Part shown: positions 17,448 to 25,289 of the stretch, piece after piece
How the letters are laid out: every line of letters begins with the position of its first letter
Numbering within the stretch: the first letter of the stretch is position 1
Origin: an uncultured Roseobacter sp.
GTDB lineage: Bacteria > Pseudomonadota > Alphaproteobacteria > Rhodobacterales > Rhodobacteraceae
Direction: 5' to 3'
NCBI RefSeq assembly: GCF_947496515.1
Contig: NZ_CANMDB010000003.1
Coordinates: 124,001-188,000 of the forward strand
Length of the DNA stretch: 64,000 nt
Notes under the pieces: model-generated
Database searches by the model: none
Seen by the model: the letters and a program-made list of their open reading frames with translations, nothing else
What the model was told of the DNA's origin: nothing
Made by a program: the position numbers and the translations under genes

Positions 17448-18527
17448 TTACCGCGGCGAATCGACCCAGCCTGACAGGTTGTCGTCGATGACGTTCGCCA
17501 GCGCATTGATGTGCGCGGTGTCGTCGTTGAGGCACGGAATGTAGGTAAAGTTTTCGCCACCTGCCTCCTCAAAGCTCTCTTTGATCTCTTCGTTGATCTC
17601 TTCGAGCGTCTCGATGCAATCGGCGGAGAATGCCGGCGCACAGACGGCGATATTTTTCTTGCCTGCCTCCGCCAGCCGCGCGACCTCCTCGACCGTATAA
17701 GGCTGCAGCCATTCTTCGGGCCCGAATTTCGACTGGAACGTCGTGGTGATTTCCGTATCCGCCCAGCCCAGCCGCTCCTTGAGCAGTCGCGTCGTCTTTT
17801 GACACTGGCAGTGGTAGGGATCGCCCTCCATCAGATACCGGATCGGCACCCCGTGGTAGGAACAGACCAGAATATCGGGCTTTTTTTCCATCATGCCGTA
17901 GGCACGCTCAATCGACTGGGCCAGCGCGTCGATGTAGTCCTTTCGTGCGAAGTAAGGCTCCACCGTGCGCGTCACGGGCTGCCATTTCTCATAGGTCAAC
18001 GCCCGAAAAAACTCGTCGTTGGCGGTGGCCGATGTGGCGCCAGCATAATGTGGATACAGCGGGAAAAACAATATCTTGCGGCATCCCGCAGCCGTCATCT
18101 CCGCCACTTTGGACCGGGTCGACGGGTTGCCGTAACGCATGCAGAAATCCACCATGACCTCATCACCGTGCCGCTTGTGCATCTCCGTCTTGATCTTGGC
18201 GGTCTGGGCCTTGGTGATGGTCATCAAGGGGCTCTCGCCCGCGTCTTCGTTCCAGATCGACTTATAGGCCGCACCACTGGAAAACGGGCGCTTTGACAGG
18301 ATGATCAACTGCAACAGCGGCTGCCAGATCCACGGGCTGTAGTCGATCACGCGACGGTCCGACAAAAACTCGTTCAGGTAGCGCCGCATCGACCAGTAGT
18401 CGTAGTTATCGGGTGTCCCGAGGTTGGCCAGCAGGATCCCGATCTTGGGCATGGAGACCGCGGGATGATCGCTGCCCGCATGGGTCGGACGAACGGCTAC
18501 GGACATGGAAGCACTGCTATCCAGCAT
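17448..18527 (-). CDS. hemH: ferrochelatase
   Basis: Inserts ferrous iron into protoporphyrin IX, the last step of haem synthesis. The 359-aa protein has the family start GILLANLGTPDNYDYWSMRRYLNEF, the catalytic histidine in VCSYHGVP, GDPYHCQCQKTT, and late residues CAPAFSADCIETLEEI that contain the conserved glutamate. The cysteines in the C-terminal half may bind an iron-sulfur cluster, as in some alphaproteobacterial and mammalian enzymes; this is inference. The start at 18527 has GAGGA 8 nt upstream; a second in-frame ATG is at 18506. Probably transcribed alone. Confidence 0.96.
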   Translation of the reverse strand: MLDSSASMSVAVRPTHAGSDHPAVSMPKIGILLANLGTPDNYDYWSMRRYLNEFLSDRRVIDYSPWIWQPLLQLIILSKRPFSSGAAYKSIWNEDAGESPLMTITKAQTAKIKTEMHKRHGDEVMVDFCMRYGNPSTRSKVAEMTAAGCRKILFFPLYPHYAGATSATANDEFFRALTYEKWQPVTRTVEPYFARKDYIDALAQSIERAYGMMEKKPDILVCSYHGVPIRYLMEGDPYHCQCQKTTRLLKERLGWADTEITTTFQSKFGPEEWLQPYTVEEVARLAEAGKKNIAVCAPAFSADCIETLEEINEEIKESFEEAGGENFTYIPCLNDDTAHINALANVIDDNLSGWVDSPR

Positions 18528-18584
18528 CTGGCGGATCCTCGGTTTGGCATCATTCGGGCTGAGATAGAGGGTTTTCGGCGAGCG

Positions 18585-19397
18585 TCAATCGGGTAGCCGG
18601 GTTTCCGGAACTGCCAGCGCCTCCGCCAGCCGCTGCTTGGCCGAACCGGGGCGCAGCGGTTGCTGCTGGCTGGCGTCGGGCGCCCAGCCGGTCAGAAACA
18701 CCATCTCGTAGGTGGCGCGGACCCGGCCTTCTGGCGTGGTGTGCAAAGCCGCATACTCCTGGGCGGTTTTCTGAAAAAGCTGCCGTGGTACCGGGTGGCG
18801 CCGCCGGGCGGTCAGCGCATTGCCCTCTCCCATGGCGCGCAAGTCCTGCATCAGATGCCAGGCGTCGCGGTAGTCAACGCGCAGGGTGAGACTATCCGCC
18901 ACGGGCAGTGCGAGGCCCGCCCGTTGCAAAAGCGCGCCCAGATCGCGGATCTCGGCCATGGGGGCGATGCGCGGCGACAGCCCACCCAGCACTGCAACTT
19001 CTGCCGCGGCCAGGGCCACGCGCAGCTCCTGCAGGGTTTGCCCGCCGAGGCAGGCCGCGATCAGCAGGCCGTCCGGTTTCAGCGCACGGCGACACTGGAT
19101 CAGCTGCCCCACCGGATCATTGGACCAATGCAGCCCCATGGCGTGGATCACCAGATCATGGGCGCCTTCGGCCAGCGCCAGTGTTTCCTGATCCTGACAG
19201 AGCTCAGCATCGGGTAGCCGCTTTGCCCAGACGGACGGAAAGGGGGTCACGACGGCGGGCCGCGTAAACGACCTGTTAACCATGGAGAGGCGATCCTGCA
19301 CTTCGTCCGCTGCCTGCTCTTGCAGAAAGAGAGCCGTGGCACGGGCGCGATTGCGGCGCACGGCCGCCTCATCTGTCAGCGTGTTGGGGACTGTCAT
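18585..19397 (-). CDS. NDUFAF5/BioC-like SAM-dependent methyltransferase
   Basis: A 270-aa protein resembling the NDUFAF5-like group of class I methyltransferases. The post-I region is recognisable: LAEGAHDLVIHAMGLHWSNDPVGQLIQCRRALKPDG, quoted here as the segment around the HWSNDPVGQL motif, then LGGQTLQELR and GGLSPR. The usual glycine-rich SAM loop (DXGXGXG) is absent and replaced by a VTPFPSVW stretch, so cofactor binding may be altered. NDUFAF5 itself hydroxylates a complex I arginine rather than methylating. The ATG at 19397 is preferred; the open frame extends to 19433. Divergent from comF. Confidence 0.75.
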   Translation of the reverse strand: MTVPNTLTDEAAVRRNRARATALFLQEQAADEVQDRLSMVNRSFTRPAVVTPFPSVWAKRLPDAELCQDQETLALAEGAHDLVIHAMGLHWSNDPVGQLIQCRRALKPDGLLIAACLGGQTLQELRVALAAAEVAVLGGLSPRIAPMAEIRDLGALLQRAGLALPVADSLTLRVDYRDAWHLMQDLRAMGEGNALTARRRHPVPRQLFQKTAQEYAALHTTPEGRVRATYEMVFLTGWAPDASQQQPLRPGSAKQRLAEALAVPETRLPD

Positions 19398-19412
19398 GAA
19401 AGGAAGAATAGG

Positions 19413-20144
19413 GTGGCGGATCTGAGTTTTCAAACGGCGGTCTCATTGATTTACCCGCCGCGTTGTCTGGGCTGCGGCGGCAAGGTCGAAAGTGATTTTG
19501 GGCTATGCGGTCCCTGCTGGGGTGAGACGCTGTTCATCGGTGGGGCGATCTGCGACTGCTGCGGCACGCCGCTGCCGGGTCAGGATCAGGGCGACGTGCT
19601 GAGCTGTGATGACTGCATGCGCACACCGCGACCCTGGACCAAGGGGCGCTCCGCTCTGATCTACAAGGACAACGCGCGCCGTCTGGTGCTGGCGCTGAAA
19701 CACGGTGACCGGCAGGAGATCGCCAAACCGGCCGCCAAGTGGATGGCCCAGGCGATGAAGGATTTGCCGCGTGAGAACATGCTCGTCGCCCCGGTTCCCT
19801 TGCATTGGACCCGCATGGTCAAGCGGCGGTACAACCAGTCCGCGCTGCTGGCGCAGGCACTCGCGCGCGAATTCAGCCTGCCCGTCTGTCCGGATCTTCT
19901 GCAGCGTCAGCGACGCACGCCGTCGATGGAGGGTATGACCAAGGAGGTGCGTTTTTCCTCCGTCAAAGGGGCGATTTCGGTACATCCGCGTCGCAGACAC
20001 CGGCTTGTGGCGCGGCCCGTGCTGTTGGTGGACGATGTTCTGACCTCGGGTGCCACGCTGGCGGCGGCAGCAGATGCCTGTCTGGCGGCGGGATCGGGTC
20101 CGATCTACGTCGTGACACTGGCGCGCGTCGCCCGGGATGCTTAA
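19413..20144 (+). CDS. comF: ComF family phosphoribosyltransferase-like protein
   Basis: A 243-aa ComF/GntX protein. The N-terminus has zinc-type cysteine pairs (CLGC, CGPC, CDCC, CDDC), and the C-terminus a phosphoribosyltransferase fold with the PRPP motif VLLVDDVLTSGATL. The related ComFC is needed for DNA uptake in competent bacteria; in alphaproteobacteria its role is less clear. The GTG at 19413 with AGGAAG 6 nt upstream is the best start: the family sequence LIYPPRCLGC begins soon after. It heads a same-strand run comF-grxC-nitrilase-marR with short gaps or overlaps. Confidence 0.88.
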   Translation: MADLSFQTAVSLIYPPRCLGCGGKVESDFGLCGPCWGETLFIGGAICDCCGTPLPGQDQGDVLSCDDCMRTPRPWTKGRSALIYKDNARRLVLALKHGDRQEIAKPAAKWMAQAMKDLPRENMLVAPVPLHWTRMVKRRYNQSALLAQALAREFSLPVCPDLLQRQRRTPSMEGMTKEVRFSSVKGAISVHPRRRHRLVARPVLLVDDVLTSGATLAAAADACLAAGSGPIYVVTLARVARDA

Positions 20145-20183
20145 CTAGCGGGTGAGACATGCGTGACATGAGGACCCGATACG

Positions 20184-20441
20184 ATGAAGACTGTCGAAAT
20201 CTACACATCACCGCTCTGTGGGTTTTGCCACGCGGCAAAGCGCCTGCTGGACCAGAAAGGCGTCGATTTTTCCGAGGTGGACGTGATGGCCAACCCGGAC
20301 CGCAAGCCGGAAATGATCTCCCGCGCGAACGGGGGGCGGACGGTCCCGCAGATCTTTGTGGGCGACATGCACGTGGGCGGCTGCGATGATCTCTACGCGC
20401 TGGAGCGGGCAGGCAAGCTCGACGCATTGCTGGCGGCGTAA
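20184..20441 (+). CDS. grxC: glutaredoxin 3
   Basis: An 85-aa dithiol glutaredoxin. The active site is CGFC (residues 12-15) rather than the usual CPYC, followed by the cis-proline TVP and the GGCDDL glutathione-binding segment. The length is normal. The stop overlaps the start of the next gene by one base. Upstream GAGG is spaced 10 nt from the ATG. It reduces protein disulfides or glutathione adducts in the cytosol. Confidence 0.93.
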   Translation: MKTVEIYTSPLCGFCHAAKRLLDQKGVDFSEVDVMANPDRKPEMISRANGGRTVPQIFVGDMHVGGCDDLYALERAGKLDALLAA

Positions 20442-21274
20442 TGAAAACGGCGCTGCTGCAGCTGAATGTTTCCGATGATCCCGGCCAGAACCTGCCCGTC
20501 ACCCGTGCCTATCTGCGCGAGGCGGTGGAGGCGGGTGCGCGGTTTGTCCTGACGCCCGAGGTCACGAACTGCATCTCCACCAGCCGGTCGCATCAGAACA
20601 CCGTGCTGCAGCGGGAAGACGAGGATCAGACGCTGGCTGCTCTGCGGGCGGATGCGGCAGAGTTCGGCATCTGGCTGGTGATCGGCTCTCTGGGTCTCAA
20701 GACCGGCGATGCCGATGGCCGTTTTGCCAACCGATGCTTTGTGATCGACCCGCAGGGCGAGATAATCGCGCGGTACGACAAGATCCATATGTTTGACGTT
20801 GATGTGACGCCCGAGGAGACCTGGCGCGAATCAGAAGGCTACCGCCCCGGCGGTGAGGCGGTCGTGGCGCAGACGGAGTTTGGCACGCTGGGTCTTTCCA
20901 TCTGCTATGATCTGCGGTTTCCAAAGCTGCACGCTGCTTTGGCTGGCGCAGGCGCACAGATCCTGACTGTCCCCGCCGCGTTTTCGCCGGTGACCGGGGC
21001 CGCGCATTGGCATACGTTGCTGCGCGCCCGCGCGATCGAGACAGGGTGCTTTGTTCTCGCTCCGGCGCAAACGGGCACCCACGCCAGCGTCCGCAACAAG
21101 ACACGGTCCACCTACGGTCATTCGCTTGTCATCGCGCCCTGGGGCGAGATCCAAATGGACGCAGGCACAGCCCCGGGCGTTTACATGACGGACCTCGATA
21201 TGGGACAGGTAGAGGCAGCACGCGCCCGCGTGCCCAGCCTGCAGAATGCGCGATCCTTCGATGGACCCAAATGA
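20441..21274 (+). CDS. carbon-nitrogen hydrolase (nitrilase superfamily, Nit/omega-amidase type)
   Basis: A 277-aa nitrilase-superfamily enzyme with the Glu-Lys-Cys triad: E in FVLTPEVTN, K in RYDKIHMFDV and C in LSICYDLRFP. The sequence around the cysteine fits the Nit1/Nit2 branch (deaminated glutathione amidase or omega-amidase). The neighbouring glutaredoxin makes a glutathione-repair role attractive but unproven. Start and stop overlap both neighbours (TAATG and ATGA), so it is translated as part of a unit. Confidence 0.9.
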   Translation: MKTALLQLNVSDDPGQNLPVTRAYLREAVEAGARFVLTPEVTNCISTSRSHQNTVLQREDEDQTLAALRADAAEFGIWLVIGSLGLKTGDADGRFANRCFVIDPQGEIIARYDKIHMFDVDVTPEETWRESEGYRPGGEAVVAQTEFGTLGLSICYDLRFPKLHAALAGAGAQILTVPAAFSPVTGAAHWHTLLRARAIETGCFVLAPAQTGTHASVRNKTRSTYGHSLVIAPWGEIQMDAGTAPGVYMTDLDMGQVEAARARVPSLQNARSFDGPK

Positions 21275-21714
21275 GCGACGATAGAAATGCCTTGGCAATT
21301 GCCCTTTTCAGCGAGGTGCTCGCCGCCGATCAGATGGTGCGCGCGCGGCTGACCCGGGTGTTGCCCAAGGGCATGGAGATCTCGCATTTCTCGGTCTTGA
21401 ACCATCTGGCGCGGGTCTCGGACGAGCGCACGCCCGCACAGCTCGCAGAGACCTTTCATGTGACCCGAGGTGCGATGACCAACACGCTCAGCCGGCTGGA
21501 ATGGGCTGGCTACGTGCACATCCGGCCCGACTGGGACGACGCGCGGCGCAAGATGGTGGCGATCAGCCCCGCAGGGCGGCAGGCCCGCGATCATGCGGTC
21601 GGCTCGTTGACGCCGCTGATCAATCAGGTGGTGGAAAAGCTGGGTGAAACCCAGGTGCGTGAGGCCCTGCCGATCTTGCGGGAAATGCGCCGCCAGCTTG
21701 GCGAGGATGCCTGA
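21271..21714 (+). CDS. MarR family transcriptional regulator
   Basis: A 147-aa winged-helix regulator of the MarR family. The recognition-helix and wing region is visible in LAETFHVTRGAMTNTLSRLEWAGYVHIRPDWDDARRKMVAISPAG, around the DDARRK wing motif. It should bind DNA as a dimer and respond to a small ligand. The ATG lies in ATGA overlapping the hydrolase stop. As the last gene of the comF-grxC unit it may regulate that unit, but no operator was identified. A palindromic terminator pair follows. Confidence 0.9.
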   Translation: MSDDRNALAIALFSEVLAADQMVRARLTRVLPKGMEISHFSVLNHLARVSDERTPAQLAETFHVTRGAMTNTLSRLEWAGYVHIRPDWDDARRKMVAISPAGRQARDHAVGSLTPLINQVVEKLGETQVREALPILREMRRQLGEDA

Positions 21715-21757
21715 GCCATCGTGCAGGTGACGGATGCTGGCTGCGGAGCCGCCGGCG

Positions 21758-21779
21758 CAGGGTTTTTCGAAAAACCCTG
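21758..21779. terminator. palindrome with GGTTTTTCGAAAAACC core, copy 1
   Basis: A perfect 22-bp palindrome between the convergent marR and ubiG genes. Its 16-nt core is identical to copies at 21847 and 49980 while the flanking arm bases differ but still pair. It would fold as a hairpin with a U-rich 5' arm on either strand. Confidence 0.65.
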
Positions 21780-21846
21780 TCTCGCGATCCGCTGACTGTC
21801 GCCCGGCGTGCCTGACTGAGTTTAGGTGATTGCCACCTTTCGCCAC

Positions 21847-21872
21847 TGCATGGTTTTTCGAAAAACCATGCA
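21847..21872. terminator. palindrome with GGTTTTTCGAAAAACC core, copy 2
   Basis: A perfect 26-bp palindrome, arms TGCAT and ATGCA around the shared 16-nt core, 67 bp after copy 1 in the same convergent gap. Probably terminates ubiG (minus strand) while copy 1 serves marR. Confidence 0.65.
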
Positions 21873-21915
21873 CCCCCATGACATCCGTCGCGCTGTTCGG
21901 TGCAGGAGCGACGCG

Positions 21916-22662
21916 TCAGCGTGGTCTCACACTCGCGGTCACGTAGTTCACGCTCAGATCGCGGTCCGATAGACTCCATGACCAGTCGAGCGGATTGAAT
22001 ACGAATCCCTTGCGATCCACAGGGTCGAGCCCCGCGCCGCGCAGCAGATCATAGAGCTCATCCGGTGTGATGAATTTTGACCATTCATGGGTGCCCTTGG
22101 GCAGCCAGCGCATCACGTGCTCCGCGCCGATGATCGCCATCACGTAGGACTTCGGGTTGCGGTTCAGGGTCGAGCAAATGTGCAGGCCGCCGGGTTTCAA
22201 CAGATCATGACAGGCGCGCAGATAGTCGGGCGGTGATGCCACGTGTTCGACCACCTCCATGTTCAGCACCACGTCGAATTGCTCGCCCGCTGCTGCCATG
22301 TCTTCGGCGGTGGTGTGGCGATAGTCGATCTCCAGGCCCGATTGCTCGGCGTGCAGCTTGGCGACGGGTATGTTCCGCTCTGCCGCATCCGCACCGACCA
22401 CATCCGCGCCCAGCCGTGCCATGGGCTCCGCCAGCAGACCGCCACCGCAGCCGATGTCGAGCAACCGCAACCCTTCGAACGGGGTCGGTGCCTTCAGATT
22501 CCGGTCGAATTCTGCCGCGATCTGGCTGGTGATATAGTCGAGCCTGCAGGGGTTGAGCATGTGCAGCGGTTTGAACTTGCCGTTTTCGTCCCACCACTCC
22601 GCTGCCATCGCCTCGAATTTCGCGATCTCTGCGGGGTCGATGGTCGATTGTGCCGCTTGCAT
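21916..22662 (-). CDS. ubiG: ubiquinone biosynthesis O-methyltransferase
   Basis: Catalyses both O-methylations of the ubiquinone ring precursor. The 248-aa protein begins with the family segment [22 protein letters not shown], has the SAM motif [19 protein letters not shown], and later [12 protein letters not shown] and LKPGG. I take the ATG at 22662 because GGAG stands 6 nt ahead; the ATG at 22674 adds four residues. Divergent from the proline iminopeptidase gene across a short AT-rich promoter region. Confidence 0.95.
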   Translation of the reverse strand: MQAAQSTIDPAEIAKFEAMAAEWWDENGKFKPLHMLNPCRLDYITSQIAAEFDRNLKAPTPFEGLRLLDIGCGGGLLAEPMARLGADVVGADAAERNIPVAKLHAEQSGLEIDYRHTTAEDMAAAGEQFDVVLNMEVVEHVASPPDYLRACHDLLKPGGLHICSTLNRNPKSYVMAIIGAEHVMRWLPKGTHEWSKFITPDELYDLLRGAGLDPVDRKGFVFNPLDWSWSLSDRDLSVNYVTASVRPR

Positions 22663-22710
22663 TCTCTTCTCCATGTGCTCATGTGCATTTTCGTATTATA
22701 TAGGCGGGTA

Positions 22711-23682
22711 ATGGACAAATACTCGGACCAAAAGCGCGCAGTGCAGTATCTGTACCCGCCGATCGACCCGTTCGATCAGCGCATGCTCGATGTGGGGCAG
22801 GGCCACAAGGTCTACGTGGAGCAATGCGGTAACCCCGAGGGCATTCCGGTCGTGGTGTTGCATGGCGGTCCGGGTGGCGGCTGCAGCCCGGCAATGCGGC
22901 GGTATTTCGATCCTGAGATCTACCGGGTGATCCTGTTTGATCAGCGTGGCTGTGGCCGGTCGCGGCCGCATGCGAGCGTGATCAACAACACGACATGGCA
23001 TCTGGTGGACGACATCGAGCTCATTCGCCATGAGCTGGGCATCCCGCAGTGGATCGCATTCGGCGGCAGCTGGGGGGCGACGCTGGCGCTGATCTACTCG
23101 CAGGCGCATCCCGACCGGGTGAGCCATCTCGTGCTGCGCGGTGTCTTCCTGATGACACGGGACGAGCTTGCTTGGTTCTACGGTGGGGGCGCGGGCAAGT
23201 TCTGGCCCGAGGTCTGGGCACGGTTCGTGGGTCTGATCCCCGAGGACGAGCGCGGCGATCTGATTGCGGCCTATCACCGGCGGCTCTTCTCCGGTGACAT
23301 GGCGTTGGAGACGCGCTACGCCCGCGCCTGGTCCGCTTGGGAAAATGCGCTCGCGTCGATCTATTCTTCCGGTTCGACAAGCGAAAGCCCCGGCGAATAC
23401 GCGCGGGCCTTTGCCCGGCTGGAGAATCACTATTTCTCGAACAACGGCTTTCTGGAATTCGATGGCCAGATCCTCGCCCATGTGGGGCGGATCGCGCATA
23501 TCCCCGGCGTGATTGTACAGGGACGCTATGACATGATCTGCCCGCCAGATGGCGCCTACGCGCTGTCGCAGCTGTGGGACAATTGCGAGCTGAAAATGGT
23601 GCGCAATGCGGGCCACGCCCTGTCAGAACCCGGCATCAGCGCGGAGCTGGTGCGGACGATGGACAGGATCGGCGGTAGATGA
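22711..23682 (+). CDS. pip: proline iminopeptidase
   Basis: A 323-aa alpha/beta-hydrolase of peptidase family S33 that removes N-terminal proline from peptides. The oxyanion segment HGGPGGGCSP, the nucleophile motif GGSWGATLAL, the aspartate in GRYDMICPP and the histidine in NAGHALSE form the catalytic machinery. The length is typical. A TATTATATAG stretch 10-20 nt upstream is probably the -10 region, which would make the leader very short. The last bases overlap the next gene (ATGA). Confidence 0.94.
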   Translation: MDKYSDQKRAVQYLYPPIDPFDQRMLDVGQGHKVYVEQCGNPEGIPVVVLHGGPGGGCSPAMRRYFDPEIYRVILFDQRGCGRSRPHASVINNTTWHLVDDIELIRHELGIPQWIAFGGSWGATLALIYSQAHPDRVSHLVLRGVFLMTRDELAWFYGGGAGKFWPEVWARFVGLIPEDERGDLIAAYHRRLFSGDMALETRYARAWSAWENALASIYSSGSTSESPGEYARAFARLENHYFSNNGFLEFDGQILAHVGRIAHIPGVIVQGRYDMICPPDGAYALSQLWDNCELKMVRNAGHALSEPGISAELVRTMDRIGGR

Positions 23683-24581
23683 GCGGCGCGCGGTCGCAGA
23701 TGGACCGGCGGGCGCTTTTTGCGTCGGGTGCTGCTGCGGCGCTGCTGGCCGCGACAGGGCTTTCGGCAGGTCCGGCACCGCAACGGGGCGGGCGTCTGCG
23801 CATGGCGCTCTCGGGTGCCGCGCGCGACGATACGTTCGACCCGCGCGCCGCACAGGGTCTCTTCATGCAGGTGGCGATGGCGGGGGCGGCCTTTGATACC
23901 CTCACCGAGATTGCCGCCGACGGGACCCTGCGCGGGGAACTGGCGACCGGTTGGCGGGGAAACCCGCAAGCGGATGTCTGGACCCTCGATCTGCGGCGTG
24001 ACGTGCTCTTTCACAACGGCAAAACACTGGTGGCTGAGGATGTTGCGGCCTCGCTGGCGCTGCACGGACAGGGGCTTCTGGCCGATGTCATACGGATCGA
24101 GACGCAGGGCACCGGGCAGTTGCGGATCACCCTGCGGCAGGGGGATGCGGACTTTCCCTACCGGCTCAGCACGCCTGCGCTGGTGATCCTGCCGGGCGAC
24201 CGCTTGGAGGATGCCATCCGCGAGGGTACCGGCACCGGGCTTTACCGGACGGCGAAATTCCTGCCCGGTCGGCAGTTCATCGGGACACGGGTCGAGGACC
24301 ACTACAAGGACGGCACCGCCGGGTGGTTTGACAGCGTGGAACTGGTCTCGGTGCCCGCTGATGCGGTGCGCGCGCAAGCGTTGAGAGAAGGGTTGGTCGA
24401 TGCGGCGGATCTGGCGGAGCGCGCGTTGATTGGCACGACCCAGGACATCCGCCTGCTGCCGGACGTTCATGCGATGAGCGCGGCCATCCAGGCGGGCGTC
24501 GCCCTGCCCGCGGGGATCGGGACGCGCTGGCCGCTCGACAATCTGCGCGCTGCCGAGCGCTGGTGGATGGCGTCCGGCTGA
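23679..24581 (+). CDS. short ABC-type peptide-binding protein (SBP_bac_5-like)
   Basis: A 300-aa protein similar to the N-terminal lobe of family 5 periplasmic binding proteins: an arginine-containing signal (MDRRALFASGAAAALLAATG), GGRLRMALSG, DTFDPR, LATGWRG and WTLDLRRDVLFHNGKTLVAEDV. Normal family members are about 500-550 aa, and the C-terminal lobe is missing here. The frame ends cleanly with no sign of a frameshift downstream, so it may be a fixed short form rather than a fresh truncation. No permease or ATPase genes are adjacent. Translationally coupled to pip by ATGA. Confidence 0.7.
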   Translation: MSGARSQMDRRALFASGAAAALLAATGLSAGPAPQRGGRLRMALSGAARDDTFDPRAAQGLFMQVAMAGAAFDTLTEIAADGTLRGELATGWRGNPQADVWTLDLRRDVLFHNGKTLVAEDVAASLALHGQGLLADVIRIETQGTGQLRITLRQGDADFPYRLSTPALVILPGDRLEDAIREGTGTGLYRTAKFLPGRQFIGTRVEDHYKDGTAGWFDSVELVSVPADAVRAQALREGLVDAADLAERALIGTTQDIRLLPDVHAMSAAIQAGVALPAGIGTRWPLDNLRAAERWWMASG

Positions 24582-24590
24582 TCCGGGGTT

Positions 24591-24610
24591 GCACAGCCGC
24601 GCCGCTGTGC
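24591..24610 (+). other. hairpin in the upstream part of the rimP leader
   Basis: A 7-bp perfect stem GCACAGC / GCTGTGC with a 6-nt loop lies 10 nt after the stop of the binding-protein gene. No T-run follows. A TATATC directly downstream could be a -10 element for rimP. It may be a 3' end structure of the upstream mRNA. Confidence 0.35.
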
Positions 24611-24671
24611 GTATATCAGCATCAATAGCGGCGCGTCGGGGTCCACACCCAACGCTCCACCGGAAAATCAC

Positions 24672-24694
24672 ACGGGCCGCGCGCCCGTTTTTTT
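24672..24694 (+). terminator. intrinsic terminator in the leader of rimP-nusA-ylxR-infB
   Basis: A 6-bp stem ACGGGC / GCCCGT with a 5-nt loop is followed by seven Ts (24688-24694), ending only 16 nt before the rimP start. It lies between the likely promoter and the operon, so it could be an attenuator. rimP leaders with premature terminators have been described in gammaproteobacteria. It could instead simply stop upstream transcription. Confidence 0.7.
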
Positions 24695-24710
24695 GTGCCC
24701 GAAGGGTTCC

Positions 24711-25289
24711 ATGACCAACGATCTGATCGCAAAAGCCGCCATCGACCGCCGCATGGCCGAGATCATCACCCCGGTGATCGAGGACATGGGGTTTGAGCTG
24801 GTGCGCGTGCGGCTGATGTCGGGCAAATCCACGACTCTGCAGATCATGGCCGACAAACCCGATGGCGGGATCGAGGTCGACGACTGCGCCGAGATCAGTC
24901 AGGCGGTGAGCGCCGTGCTGGATGTGGAGGACCCGATCCTTGATGAGTACACGCTGGAGGTCTCGAGCCCCGGGATTGACCGTCCGCTGACGCGGCTGAA
25001 GGATTTCGAGGCTTTTGAAGGTTACGAGGCCAAGATCGAGACGGGCGAGATGATCGACGGTCGCCGCCGCTTCAAGGGTGAGCTGGCGGGCGTCGAGGAC
25101 GGCGAAGTACTGATTAATGTGGACGAAGGCACCATTGGCCTGAAGTTCGACTGGCTGTCGGATGCAAAGCTGGTGCTGACGGATGAGTTGATCAAGGAAA
25201 TGCTGCGCCAGCGCAAAGCGTCGGGCGCCATTGACGAGACGAAATTTGACGAGATCGAGACCGAAGGGTCCGCGGAAGGAGACAACTAG
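24711..25289 (+). CDS. rimP: ribosome maturation factor RimP
   Basis: A 192-aa 30S assembly factor. Family blocks include [33 protein letters not shown] and [21 protein letters not shown]. The acidic C-terminal extension after residue 165 is common in alphaproteobacteria. The ATG at 24711 follows GAAGG; the frame could open upstream at 24693 but this lies in the terminator. nusA starts directly after the stop codon with no gap. Confidence 0.95.
   Translation: MTNDLIAKAAIDRRMAEIITPVIEDMGFELVRVRLMSGKSTTLQIMADKPDGGIEVDDCAEISQAVSAVLDVEDPILDEYTLEVSSPGIDRPLTRLKDFEAFEGYEAKIETGEMIDGRRRFKGELAGVEDGEVLINVDEGTIGLKFDWLSDAKLVLTDELIKEMLRQRKASGAIDETKFDEIETEGSAEGDN

Noticed and set aside
21620-21979. Minus-strand frame containing FFEKPC-like peptides, similar to one near 49990
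   Set aside because: The similarity is produced by the shared palindromic core in the DNA, not by a protein family.
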